Below are positions 47,835 through 56,386 of a DNA stretch of 64,000 nt, piece by piece. Numbering within the stretch: position 1 is the first letter of the stretch; every line of letters starts with the position of its first letter. A program made the translations under genes and the position numbers. The DNA is from Bog-473 sp963807675 (GTDB lineage Bacteria > Actinomycetota > Acidimicrobiia > Acidimicrobiales > RAAP-2): the NCBI GenBank assembly GCA_963807675.1, contig CAWECP010000010.1, positions 1-64,000 on the forward strand. The letters are read 5' to 3'. Under the pieces are notes generated by a model. That model was not told the origin of the DNA, did not search any database, and saw nothing but the letters and a program-made list of their open reading frames with translations.

Positions 47835-50408
47835 ATGGACGCCAACGGACTGAGGGCGGCCTTCACGCGCTACTTCGCCGAGCGCGGACACCAGATCGTC
47901 CCCTCCGCCAGCCTCATCCCGCACGACCCGACGGTCCTGTTCACCATCGCGGGCATGGTGCCGTTCAAGCCGTACTTCCTGGGCGAGGAGCCGGCTCCGT
48001 GGCCCCGGGCCACCTCCATCCAGAAGTGTTTCAGGACGCCGGACATCGACATCATCGGCACCGACACCTACCACTGCACCTTCTTCGAGATGCTGGGCAA
48101 CTTCAGCTTCGGCGACTACTTCAAGGCCGACGCCATCCCGATGGCCTGGGAGCTCCTCACCGATGTCTTCGGCCTCGACGGCGATCGCCTCTGGGTCACC
48201 GTGCACGAGAGCGACGACGAGGCGGAGCAGATCTGGATCGACAAGGTGGGCGTGCGGCCCGAGCGCATCCAGCGCATGGGCGACGAGGACAACTTCTGGG
48301 CCATGGGCGACACCGGCCCCTGCGGCCCCGACTCGGAGATCTTCATCGACAAGGGGCCCGAGTACGGGCACGACGGCGGGCCCAAGCACGGCGGTGGCAA
48401 CCGCTTCGTCGAGATGTGGAACCTCGTCTTCATGCAGTACAACCGCGACGCCCAGGGCACGCTCACCGACCTGCCGCGCAAGAACATCGACACCGGTGCC
48501 GGGTTCGAGCGCATCCTTCCGGTCCTCCAGGGCAAGGATTCCGTGTTCGACACCGACCTGTTCCTGCCGATCATCGACGCGGCGGCCTCCGTCATCGGCG
48601 CCGGCTATGGCACCGACGAGCGCACGGACGTGTCGTTGCGGGTGCTGGCCGACCACGGCCGGGCCATGACCATGCTGGTGGCCGACGGCGTGCTGCCGGC
48701 CAACGAGGGCCGGGGCTACGTGCTGCGCCGCATCGTCCGGCGCGCCGTCATGGCGGCCCGGCGCCTCGGCGTGGAGAAGCCGATCGGCCCCACCCTGGTG
48801 CAGGCGGCCACCGAGGTGCTGGGGGAGGCCTGGCCGGTGCTGGTGGCCCAGCACGACCTCATCGTCAACGTGGTGGCGCGTGAGGAGGCCGCGTTCGACC
48901 GCACGCTGCGGGCAGGCCTGGGCCGGCTCGAAGAGGCGTTCTCCACCGGAGCGAAGGTGCTGCCGGGCGACGTGGCCTTCACCCTGCACGACACGCACGG
49001 CTTCCCGGTGGAGCTGACCGAGGAGCTGGCGCGTGACGCCGGAGTCGAGGTGGACCGGGCCGGCTTCGACGCGGCCATGGCGGAGCAGCGCGAACGGGCC
49101 CGGGCGGCGGCCAAGGCGTCGCGTGCGGGCGACGCCGCGGCCTACCGCGCCCTGCTCGATGCGGAAGGGCAGACGGCGTTCGTCGGCCGCGGGATCGAGA
49201 ACTACGAGGTGCCGGCGCGGGTGCTGGCCGTGCTCCAGGGCGTGGAGGGCGACGACGAGGACACCGTCGAGGTCTTCTTGGACCGCACGCCCTTCTACGC
49301 CGAGGGCGGCGGCCAGATCGGCGACACCGGGACCATCGTCACCGAGTCGGGGATCGCCGAGGTGTCCGACACCGTCTACGCCGTCCCGGGTCTGATCGTG
49401 CACAAGGCGCGGCTCGACGGCGAGCTGGTGGCCGGACAGGACGCGCTGGCCACCATCGACGTCGAGCGGCGCGAGGCCATACGGCGCAACCACACGGCGA
49501 CCCACCTGCTGCACTCGGCGCTGCGCAACGTGCTGGGCGACCACGTGCGCCAGCAGGGCTCGCTGGTGGCGCCCGACTATTTGCGGTTCGACTTCTCTCA
49601 TCACGCCCAGCCGACCCGTGAGGAGCTGGACGAGGTGTTCGCCCTGGCCAACGCGGCCGTGCTGACCGACGTGCCGGTCGAGACCACCGAGACGACCCGG
49701 GAGGACGCCGAGGGGATGGGTGCCATCGCCTTCTTCGGCGACAAGTACGGCGCGTCGGTGCGCGTCGTGCAGGCCGGGCCGTCGTCGCTCGAGTTCTGCG
49801 GCGGCACGCACGTGGACTCGCTGGGGCAGATCGGGCCGATCACGCTGCTGTCGGAGGGGTCGATCGGGTCGAACACGCGGCGGATCTTCGCTTCGACGGG
49901 GAAGGTGTCGCTGGCCCGGGCGGTCGAGCGCGAGCGCCTGGTGCAGGCGGCCGCCGATCTGCTGCGCACCGAGCCCGACGAGTTGGTGGCCGCCATCGGG
50001 CGCGTCATGGAGCGCCAGCGCGACGCCGAGAAGGAGCTGGCGCGGCTGCGCCAGCAGTCGAGCGAGGCGGAGGCCGGCGCGCTGGCGGCCGGGGCGGCGG
50101 CCGACGGCGGGCTGGTGGTGGCCCGGCGCGACAACGTGGAGGGCGACGCCCTGCGCTCGTTGGCGCAGGCGGTGCTGCGCCACGACGGCGTGCGGGCGGT
50201 GGTGCTGGGCGGCTCGCCCGACGGTTCGAAGGTGGCCATCGCGGCCGCCACCGGTGGCGATCCCGACGCGGAGCAGCTGGTGCGCACGCTGGGTCGGATG
50301 GTCGGCGGGGGCGGGGGCGGCTCGCCCGAGGTGGCGCTGGCCGGCGGGAAGGACCCCTCGCAGATCGAGGCGGCCTTGGCCGAGGCGCAGCGGCTCCTCT
50401 CGGCGTGA
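47835..50408 (+). CDS. alaS: Alanine--tRNA ligase
   Basis: 857 residues. N-terminal class II core (FTIAGMVPFKPYFLGEEPAP, RATSIQKCFRTPDID, NTDTGAGFERI-like KNIDTGAGFERI). The editing domain has HTATHLLHSALRNVLGDH and FCGGTHVDSLGQI, whose His and Cys residues bind zinc. The C-terminal coiled coil and C-Ala domain end with VGGGGGGSPEVALAGGKDP. Complete and intact. Its stop overlaps ruvX (GTGA), so alaS, ruvX and mltG are coupled, the common actinobacterial order. Confidence 0.97.
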   Translation: MDANGLRAAFTRYFAERGHQIVPSASLIPHDPTVLFTIAGMVPFKPYFLGEEPAPWPRATSIQKCFRTPDIDIIGTDTYHCTFFEMLGNFSFGDYFKADAIPMAWELLTDVFGLDGDRLWVTVHESDDEAEQIWIDKVGVRPERIQRMGDEDNFWAMGDTGPCGPDSEIFIDKGPEYGHDGGPKHGGGNRFVEMWNLVFMQYNRDAQGTLTDLPRKNIDTGAGFERILPVLQGKDSVFDTDLFLPIIDAAASVIGAGYGTDERTDVSLRVLADHGRAMTMLVADGVLPANEGRGYVLRRIVRRAVMAARRLGVEKPIGPTLVQAATEVLGEAWPVLVAQHDLIVNVVAREEAAFDRTLRAGLGRLEEAFSTGAKVLPGDVAFTLHDTHGFPVELTEELARDAGVEVDRAGFDAAMAEQRERARAAAKASRAGDAAAYRALLDAEGQTAFVGRGIENYEVPARVLAVLQGVEGDDEDTVEVFLDRTPFYAEGGGQIGDTGTIVTESGIAEVSDTVYAVPGLIVHKARLDGELVAGQDALATIDVERREAIRRNHTATHLLHSALRNVLGDHVRQQGSLVAPDYLRFDFSHHAQPTREELDEVFALANAAVLTDVPVETTETTREDAEGMGAIAFFGDKYGASVRVVQAGPSSLEFCGGTHVDSLGQIGPITLLSEGSIGSNTRRIFASTGKVSLARAVERERLVQAAADLLRTEPDELVAAIGRVMERQRDAEKELARLRQQSSEAEAGALAAGAAADGGLVVARRDNVEGDALRSLAQAVLRHDGVRAVVLGGSPDGSKVAIAAATGGDPDAEQLVRTLGRMVGGGGGGSPEVALAGGKDPSQIEAALAEAQRLLSA

Positions 50409-50986
50409 GCGACGGCGGGCGGGACCCGGCGTCGGCGGCGCGCGGGCGGTCGCAGGCGGAAATGGGCTCGGACCGGGTGTCGGGGTCCGGTGCCAGTCGG
50501 GGCTCGGGGCAAGGGTCGGGGCAGGTCTCGGGGCCTGGTCTTGAGGGGAGTCCGGCGAGAGGTCCGGGGCGGGTGGCCGCCCTCGATCTCGGCGCTCGGC
50601 GCATCGGTGTGGCCTATTGCGACTCGAGGCGGACGTTGGCCAGTCCGTGGGGGACGATCGAGCGCAGCGGCGACGCGGTGCGTGACCGGGCGGCCGTAGT
50701 GGACGCGGTGCGAGAGGTCGAGGCGGAGACGGTGGTGGTCGGGCTGCCCCTGAGCCTCTCCGGGCACGCCGGGCCGGCGGCGCAGGCGGCCCTGGAGGAG
50801 ACCGAGGCGCTGCGGGCGCTGCTCGAACCGCTCGGTGTCGCGGTCGAGACGGCGGACGAGCGGTTGACGACGATCGAGGCGCAGCGCAACCTGCGGGCGG
50901 CCGGGCGCACCGGACGGGCGGCCCGTCAGGTGGTCGACAGCGCGGCCGCCATGGTGCTGCTCCAGTCCTGGCTGGATCGGCCGTGA
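50405..50986 (+). CDS. ruvX: Putative pre-16S rRNA nuclease / Holliday junction resolvase-like YqgF
   Basis: 193 residues, longer than the usual ~140 because of a ~50-residue Gly/Ser/Arg-rich N-terminal extension. The RNase H-like core has the first Asp in VAALDLGARRIGVAYCD, then TVVVGLPLSLSG and the second acidic motif VETADERLTTIEAQ, and a late Asp in VVDSAAAMVLLQ. Known role: maturation of the 16S rRNA 5' end. The start is GTG 50405 by overlap; a later start is possible because the extension is low in complexity. Confidence 0.92.
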   Translation: MSDGGRDPASAARGRSQAEMGSDRVSGSGASRGSGQGSGQVSGPGLEGSPARGPGRVAALDLGARRIGVAYCDSRRTLASPWGTIERSGDAVRDRAAVVDAVREVEAETVVVGLPLSLSGHAGPAAQAALEETEALRALLEPLGVAVETADERLTTIEAQRNLRAAGRTGRAARQVVDSAAAMVLLQSWLDRP

Positions 50987-52194
50987 GCGACACCTGGGGC
51001 GGCGACGGTCCGGTCGAGGGTCCGCGCGACGGTGACGGTGACGACGAGCACGAGCCGCCGTTCGACGGATCGGACGCCTCCGACCAGGCCCCGGACGCGC
51101 CCGACGACGAAGGTGCGCTCGACGCCGAGCAGCCAGCCGAGACGACCCGAGCCGAACGAAAGAAGGCCCACTCGGCCCGGGTGCGCCGGCGCCGTCGCAT
51201 CGTGGCCGGGGTGGCCGGTGGGCTACTCGTGCTCGTCCTGGCCTTCACACTCTGGTACGAGCTGGAGGCGCACGCGCTGGGCCCGGCCGGTCGCCAAGTC
51301 GTGATCACCGTCCATAATGGCGAGTCGAGCGACTCCGTCATCGACGCCCTCAGCCAGAACGGCGTCATCGGGAGCTCGTGGGCGTTCCGGATCTCGGACG
51401 TCTTCCACGGCGCTCCCACGGCCATCCCAGGCAGCTATGCCTTGCACCGGAACCTGACCTTCTCCGAGGTGCGCGCCATCCTGGCCGCCGGCCCCAACAT
51501 CTACCCGGTCGACGTGCTGCCCGGCTACACGCTCAACGAGGTGGGGGCCCAGGTCGACAGCCTGCCCGGCCACGCCGAAGGGGGCTTCAGGGCGGAGGCC
51601 TCGAGCGGGGCCGTGCACTCGGCCTTCTCGCCCCCCGGGTCGAACAACCTGGAGGGGATGCTCGGGACGGGCACCTATCTGGTTCTGCCTGGCGAGAGCG
51701 ACCTCACGATCGTGCACGACATGGTGCAGCGTTTCGACCACGACGCGGAGGCGGCAGGATTGAGTACGGCCTCGGCCGGCGCGTTGGGTCTGACGCCGTA
51801 CCAGGTCCTCATTGCCGCCTCCATTGTCGAGAAGGAGGGCTACATTCCGGTCAACATGCCCGACACGGCCCGAGTGATCTACAACCGCCTGGCCAACGAC
51901 ATGCCGCTGCAGATGGACTCGACGGTGCTCTACGCCCTCGGCCAGGACGGAGGGCCGGTCACGTCGCAGGATCTGCAGATCCAGTCGCCCTACAACACGT
52001 ACCTCAACAACGGCCTGACCCCGACGCCGATCTGCATGCCGTCGCAGGATGCGTTGGACGCCGCCGTCCACCCACCGCCCGGTGCCTGGCTCTACTTCGT
52101 GCTGGTGCAGAAAAACGGGGTCATGGCCTTCTCGGACACCTACGCCGAACAGCTGGCCAACGAGAAACTGGGGCGGTCGCGTGGCTTGCCCTGA
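50983..52194 (+). CDS. mltG: Endolytic murein transglycosylase MltG (YceG-like)
   Basis: 403 residues, GTG overlapping ruvX. A ~65-residue acidic cytoplasmic N-terminus precedes a membrane helix (IVAGVAGGLLVLVLAFTLWY). The extracellular YceG domain has a LysM-like start (VVITVHNGESSDSVIDALSQ), the catalytic Glu in LIAASIVEKEGYIP, and MPLQMDSTVLYALG with the YNTYLNNGLTPTPICMPS motif. Cuts nascent glycan strands in the peptidoglycan. Next to aroE and near rodA, so envelope growth genes cluster here. Confidence 0.94.
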   Translation: MSDTWGGDGPVEGPRDGDGDDEHEPPFDGSDASDQAPDAPDDEGALDAEQPAETTRAERKKAHSARVRRRRRIVAGVAGGLLVLVLAFTLWYELEAHALGPAGRQVVITVHNGESSDSVIDALSQNGVIGSSWAFRISDVFHGAPTAIPGSYALHRNLTFSEVRAILAAGPNIYPVDVLPGYTLNEVGAQVDSLPGHAEGGFRAEASSGAVHSAFSPPGSNNLEGMLGTGTYLVLPGESDLTIVHDMVQRFDHDAEAAGLSTASAGALGLTPYQVLIAASIVEKEGYIPVNMPDTARVIYNRLANDMPLQMDSTVLYALGQDGGPVTSQDLQIQSPYNTYLNNGLTPTPICMPSQDALDAAVHPPPGAWLYFVLVQKNGVMAFSDTYAEQLANEKLGRSRGLP

Positions 52195-52279
52195 ACCGTC
52201 TGGCCCGCCCGCGACGCCGCCCTCACCGCCACCACCGGCACCACCGCCCCCGGACGAGCGGCCGTTGCCGCTGCTGACC

Positions 52280-53197
52280 ATGGCCGAGGCCCGCCACGCG
52301 GTGAGCGCCCCAGTCCGGATAGTGGGGGTCATCGGAAGCCCGGTGGCGCACTCGCTGTCGCCCTTGCTGCACACGACGGCGTTCGACGCCCTTGGCCTGG
52401 GCGATACCTGGTGTTCGTTCGCCTTCGAGGTGGCACCGGGACAGGCGGCGGCGGCCCTGGCGGACATGCGACGCTCCGACGTCTCGGGTCTGTCGGTGAC
52501 CATGCCGCACAAGGCCGACGTGGGCGCGCTGGTCGACGAGTGCAGCGACGTGGCCCGGCGGCTCAACGCAGTGAACTGCGTGGTGCAACGCGACGAGATG
52601 CTCTACGGCACCAACACGGACGGCGAGGGCTTCGTGGCCTCGCTGGCGCGCGGCGCCGGCTTCGACCCGGCGGGTCGCCGCTGCCTGGTGGCCGGCGCTG
52701 GCGGCGCGGCACGTGCGGTCGTGCTGGCCCTGGCGGAGGCCGGTGCGAGCCGGGTGACGGTGGTCAACCGGACGCCGGACCGGGCCCGTGAGGCGGCGGT
52801 CCTGGCCGGGCCTGCGGGCACGACGGTGGCCGCAACCGAGCAAGAAGCCCTGGTCGAGGCCGTGCAGGCCGCGGATCTGGTCGTCAACGCCACGCCGTTG
52901 GGCATGGCCGGAGCGGACTCGCCGCGCGAGGCCATGGAGACGGCCCGACAGTGGCTGGTGCCACCCGAGCTGCTCCACGAGGGTCAGGTGGCCGCCGATC
53001 TGGTCTACGTGCCCCGGCCGACGCCCTGGCTGGTGGAGGCGGCGAGCCGCGGCGCCACGACCCTCGACGGCCTCGGGATGCTCGTCCACCAGGCGGCGGC
53101 CCAGCTCCTGTTGTGGACGGGCCAGGAACCTCCCGTGCACACCTTGTGGGAGGTGGCGTCGGAAATGACGAACCCGAACCCCGAATACCCCCGATGA
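52280..53197 (+). CDS. aroE: Shikimate dehydrogenase
   Basis: 305 residues from ATG 52280. A GTG at 52181 would overlap mltG by 14 bp and add a Pro-rich stretch, so the later start is preferred, though neither has a clear ribosome site. Substrate domain motifs are GVIGSPVAHSLSP and SGLSVTMPHKAD (catalytic Lys), with NAVNCVV and GTNTDGEGF. The Rossmann loop is LVAGAGGAARAVVLAL followed by VNRTPDRA, favouring NADP(H). C-terminal LDGLGMLVHQAAAQL completes it. Converts 3-dehydroshikimate to shikimate in aromatic amino acid synthesis. Confidence 0.94.
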   Translation: MAEARHAVSAPVRIVGVIGSPVAHSLSPLLHTTAFDALGLGDTWCSFAFEVAPGQAAAALADMRRSDVSGLSVTMPHKADVGALVDECSDVARRLNAVNCVVQRDEMLYGTNTDGEGFVASLARGAGFDPAGRRCLVAGAGGAARAVVLALAEAGASRVTVVNRTPDRAREAAVLAGPAGTTVAATEQEALVEAVQAADLVVNATPLGMAGADSPREAMETARQWLVPPELLHEGQVAADLVYVPRPTPWLVEAASRGATTLDGLGMLVHQAAAQLLLWTGQEPPVHTLWEVASEMTNPNPEYPR

Positions 53198-53321
53198 CCG
53201 CACTGACCTCAACGGCGGCGAGGCCGACGAAAGCAGCGAGGCCGCCGAGGCCCGCCCCTGCCTCGGAGCCCTTAGGCCCGACCCGGCCCCCGGCCCCCGG
53301 CCCCCGCCCCGGGCCGCCCGG

Positions 53322-54317
53322 TCACGCCGGCGAAGAGGGGGCCACCTCCGTCGCCGCCGGCGTCGGCTCCGGCCACAGCCCCGCCCGCGCCAGCGCGGCC
53401 ACCGACTCCTCGCGCAGCGCGCGGGTCAGCGCGTCGCGCTGCGACGGCACGGTCAAGAGGGTCACCCGCACCGTGATCGTCGCCGAGTCCGCGTCCTGCA
53501 AGCCAACCAGCTTCGGCGGCTCCGTGCAGTACTGGGCGAACTCGGGCGACACCGCCACCCGGTGCGCCGCCGCCTCAACCACCGAGCGCACCTGGTCCAG
53601 GTCGGCGGCCGTCGCCCCCGGCAGCGTCAGGTCGACCACGGCCCGGGCCCACCCCCGCGACAGGTTCCCGACGAGGCGGATGTCGCCGTTCGGGATGATG
53701 TAGATGGTGCCGTCCAGCGCCCGGAACCGGGTCAGGCGCATGGTGACGTCCTCCACCACGCCGGTCACGCCGCCCACCAACACCGAGTCACCGACGTTGT
53801 ACTGGTCCTCCATCGTCATCAGGAAGCCCGAGAAGTAGTCGCGCACGATCTGTTGGGCGCCGAAGCCCAACGTCGCCCCGATGATCGTCGCCGACGCCAG
53901 CAGTGGAGTCAGGTTGATGCCGAGCATCCCGAGCACGATCGCCCCGGCCACGATGAACACGAAGAAGCGCCAGACATTCGCCACGACGCCGGACATGGTC
54001 GTCACCCGGGCCGCCGCGTGATCCGAGCCCCGGCGCGTCGCCGCCTGGTTGGCCACCCGGACCAGCACCCGCCGGATGACCTTGGAGCCGTAGCGGGCCA
54101 CCAAGAACGCGATCAGCGCGACCAGGAGGATCTCCAGCGGCCGCACGATCAGGTCGGTGACGGTCGAGGCGGTGTCCGGGCTCACACCGAGCTTGGTCAG
54201 CAGGTGGTAGAGCCAGCCGCCGCCCTGATCGACCTGGCCGGCCGGGTTGGCGTTGGCGTTGGCCTGGGCGGAGGCGCCGACCAGGGCAGGGAGCGCCGCC
54301 AGAGGGGGGAAGGTCAC
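53322..54317 (-). CDS. Small-conductance mechanosensitive channel (MscS family)
   Basis: 331 residues from GTG 54317, the only good start that does not run into rodA (ATG 54347 on the other strand). Three membrane helices; the pore helix is ATIIGATLGFGAQQIVRDYF, followed by the MscS beta domain (NVGDSVLVGGVTGVVEDVTM, TIYIIPNGDIRLVGNLSRGW) and the C-terminal cage. The N-terminal Ala/Asn-rich stretch could be a signal or extra-cytoplasmic segment. Opens under membrane tension to release solutes. Opposite in strand to the surrounding block, with only 29 bp between its start and that of rodA, so the two promoters overlap. Confidence 0.92.
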   Translation of the reverse strand: MTFPPLAALPALVGASAQANANANPAGQVDQGGGWLYHLLTKLGVSPDTASTVTDLIVRPLEILLVALIAFLVARYGSKVIRRVLVRVANQAATRRGSDHAAARVTTMSGVVANVWRFFVFIVAGAIVLGMLGINLTPLLASATIIGATLGFGAQQIVRDYFSGFLMTMEDQYNVGDSVLVGGVTGVVEDVTMRLTRFRALDGTIYIIPNGDIRLVGNLSRGWARAVVDLTLPGATAADLDQVRSVVEAAAHRVAVSPEFAQYCTEPPKLVGLQDADSATITVRVTLLTVPSQRDALTRALREESVAALARAGLWPEPTPAATEVAPSSPA

Positions 54318-54346
54318 GGCCGGTATTCTGTCCGGATTCAGCCGAT

Positions 54347-55501
54347 ATGACCACACTCGCCCGAACAAGCGTTGCCGCCCGCCGCAGCGTCCCTCCGTTC
54401 GACTTCGTGCTGGTGGCGGCCACGCTGCTGGTGTCGTTCATCGGCGTGGTCATGGTCTACACGGCCACCCGCGGGCCGCTCCTGGCGGCGGGCGACGACC
54501 CGAAGACCTTCCTGAAGAAGCAGGGGCTCTTCATCGTCCTGGGCATCATCGTCATGGTCGTGCTGGCGGTGTTCGACTACCGCCGCCTCGAACCCGTGGC
54601 CACGCTGCTGTACTGGTTGATCATCCTCGCCCTGCTCGCTGTCTTCGCCGTGGGCAGCAGCGCGCAGGGAGCGGCCCGCTGGTTCAGCCTGGGTCCGCTC
54701 GAGCTCCAACCCTCCGAGTTCGCCGTCCTCTCCCTCATCCTGGCCATCGCCTCCTATTGCGCCCGACGAGATGAGGACGGGTTGGCCTGGCTCGACGTGT
54801 TCCGGCTGCTGTTCATGGCCGGCATCCCCATCGTCCTCGTGCTGCTCCAGCCCGACCTCGGCACGGCCATGATCATGGTGATCGTCCTCATCGTGATGCT
54901 GGCCGTCGCCGGCCTGCCGATCCGCATCCTCGTGCTGCTGCTCATCGGGACGGTGTTGGTCGCCGTCGTCGCCATCGAGGGCGGACTGCTGCACACGTAC
55001 CAGATCGCCCGCCTCACCACGTTCCTCAATCCGAGCCAGCACAGCAGCAACCCCTACGTGCAGACCACCATCTACAACACGCAGCAATCCAAGGACGCCA
55101 TCGGCGCGGGGGGCCTGTTCGGCTCGGGCATCGGGCACGGCGCCCAGACGAACCTCGGCTACGTCCCCGAGCAACAGACCGACTTCATCTTCACCGCTGT
55201 GGCCGAGCAACTCGGCTTCGTGGGCTCGGTCGGCGTGCTCGCCATCCTCGGCGTCATCGCCTGGCGCATCCTGCGCGCGGCCGTGGTGGCTCGCGACGTC
55301 TTCGGGCGCCTGATCTGCGCCGGCCTCTTCGCCTTCGTCGCCTTCAGCGTCTTCCAGAACGCCGGGATGACGATGGGGATCATGCCGATCACCGGCATCC
55401 CGCTCCCGTTCGTCAGCTACGGCGGCACGGCCGTCCTGGTCTTCTACGCCACGATCGGCCTGGCCCTGAGCGTGGGCGCCCGGCGGAGATACGTCCGGTG
55501 A
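54347..55501 (+). CDS. rodA: SEDS-family peptidoglycan glycosyltransferase RodA
   Basis: 384 residues, about ten membrane helices. SEDS motifs: RWFSLGPLELQPSEFAVLS, the catalytic Asp in LLQPDLGTAMIM, NPYVQTTIYNTQQSKDAIGA-GGLFGSG, and PEQQTDFIFTAVAEQLGF. The end is MPITGIPLPFVSYGG. The GGLFGSGIGHGAQTNLGYVPE loop fits RodA rather than FtsW, as does the context next to mltG. Polymerises lipid II during elongation with a class B penicillin-binding protein not present in this window. Overlaps the next gene by GTGA. Confidence 0.93.
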   Translation: MTTLARTSVAARRSVPPFDFVLVAATLLVSFIGVVMVYTATRGPLLAAGDDPKTFLKKQGLFIVLGIIVMVVLAVFDYRRLEPVATLLYWLIILALLAVFAVGSSAQGAARWFSLGPLELQPSEFAVLSLILAIASYCARRDEDGLAWLDVFRLLFMAGIPIVLVLLQPDLGTAMIMVIVLIVMLAVAGLPIRILVLLLIGTVLVAVVAIEGGLLHTYQIARLTTFLNPSQHSSNPYVQTTIYNTQQSKDAIGAGGLFGSGIGHGAQTNLGYVPEQQTDFIFTAVAEQLGFVGSVGVLAILGVIAWRILRAAVVARDVFGRLICAGLFAFVAFSVFQNAGMTMGIMPITGIPLPFVSYGGTAVLVFYATIGLALSVGARRRYVR

Positions 55502-56202
55502 CCGACGTCGAGCCCGGGCTCGAGTCGGGCGTCCCACCCGAAGCGGAGGCGCCGGCCGAACAACCCGAGGCGCCGGCCGAACAACCCGAGGCGCCGGCCG
55601 AACCGGAGACGCCGGCCGAACCCGAGGCTGAACAGGCTGAGGCCGCCGAGCCGACTCCGCCGGACACCGAGGCGGCGGCTGGGCCCGTAGCGGCACCGGC
55701 CGCCGACGTCGAAACTCCACTCGAACCCACGGCCGCACCGGCCGGGGCGTTCAGGCCGCTCGGAGCCAACTTCCGCGTGATGGAGGTCGACGACGTGGCG
55801 CTGGAATTGCCCTCGCAGTTCCCGGCCGTCACCCTGGCCGAATCCGGCCCACCGAACCGGCTGCTCGTCTTCCCGGTCGGGCTGACCGAGGGCAACGCCA
55901 TGGCTCTGGCGCTGCGCCGCATGGAGGGCAGGCGTCCCATGACGCACGAGCTGTTCATGCACGTCCTCCAGCGGGCCCGCATCGACGTGATCGCGGTGCG
56001 CCTCACCGGTCGGGAGGGGGGGAACCTGCTGGCCGAGCTCGACCTGATGACGCCGTCGGGTCGAGAGCGGGTGGACTGCCGGCCGTCGGACGGTCTCATC
56101 TTGGCGCTGCGCATGCCGGTCGCGTCACCCATCCTCGTGGACGAGCGCCTCCTCGAGGAGGCCGGCGACGTCGCGCCCTTCGGCGACGGTGGGGAGACCT
56201 GA
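55498..56202 (+). CDS. DUF151 / bifunctional nuclease family protein with repetitive N-terminus
   Basis: 234 residues, GTG overlapping rodA. The first ~90 residues are Pro/Glu/Ala repeats (AEQPEAPAEQPEAPAEP). The C-terminal ~140 residues are a bifunctional nuclease domain: RLLVFPVGLTEGNAMALAL, MTHELFMHVLQRARIDVIAV and CRPSDGLILALRM. In characterised relatives this domain has DNase and RNase activity; that is not shown for this one. The disordered head is unusual for the family and is encoded by 21-bp tandem repeats. Confidence 0.88.
   Translation: MTDVEPGLESGVPPEAEAPAEQPEAPAEQPEAPAEPETPAEPEAEQAEAAEPTPPDTEAAAGPVAAPAADVETPLEPTAAPAGAFRPLGANFRVMEVDDVALELPSQFPAVTLAESGPPNRLLVFPVGLTEGNAMALALRRMEGRRPMTHELFMHVLQRARIDVIAVRLTGREGGNLLAELDLMTPSGRERVDCRPSDGLILALRMPVASPILVDERLLEEAGDVAPFGDGGET
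55558..55617 (+). repeat. 21-bp tandem repeats in the DUF151 gene
   Basis: Two identical copies of GAACAACCCGAGGCGCCGGCC (55558-55578 and 55579-55599) and a shortened 18-bp third copy. Encodes EQPEAPA. Confidence 0.85.
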
Positions 56203-56386
56203 GCAAAACCTGAATCGCACGACGATCATCGAGAGTTCGGCGAAGTGGGTGCTCCGTGCTCCCGATCGCGGGGTAGACGGGGGCCCGGCACGGAGGGGAC
56301 AGTTTGGCGACGGCTCCTTTGCGGGGATTCGCGGAAGCAATTTCCGACAGAGCCGGACTGCTCGCATACTCGGATGGAGGACCGGA

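Noticed and set aside
47532..51425. Very long minus-strand open frame (about 1300 codons) antisense to alaS, ruvX and mltG
   Set aside because: It is His/Arg/Gly-rich, matches no family, and mirrors the codon bias of well-identified plus-strand genes.
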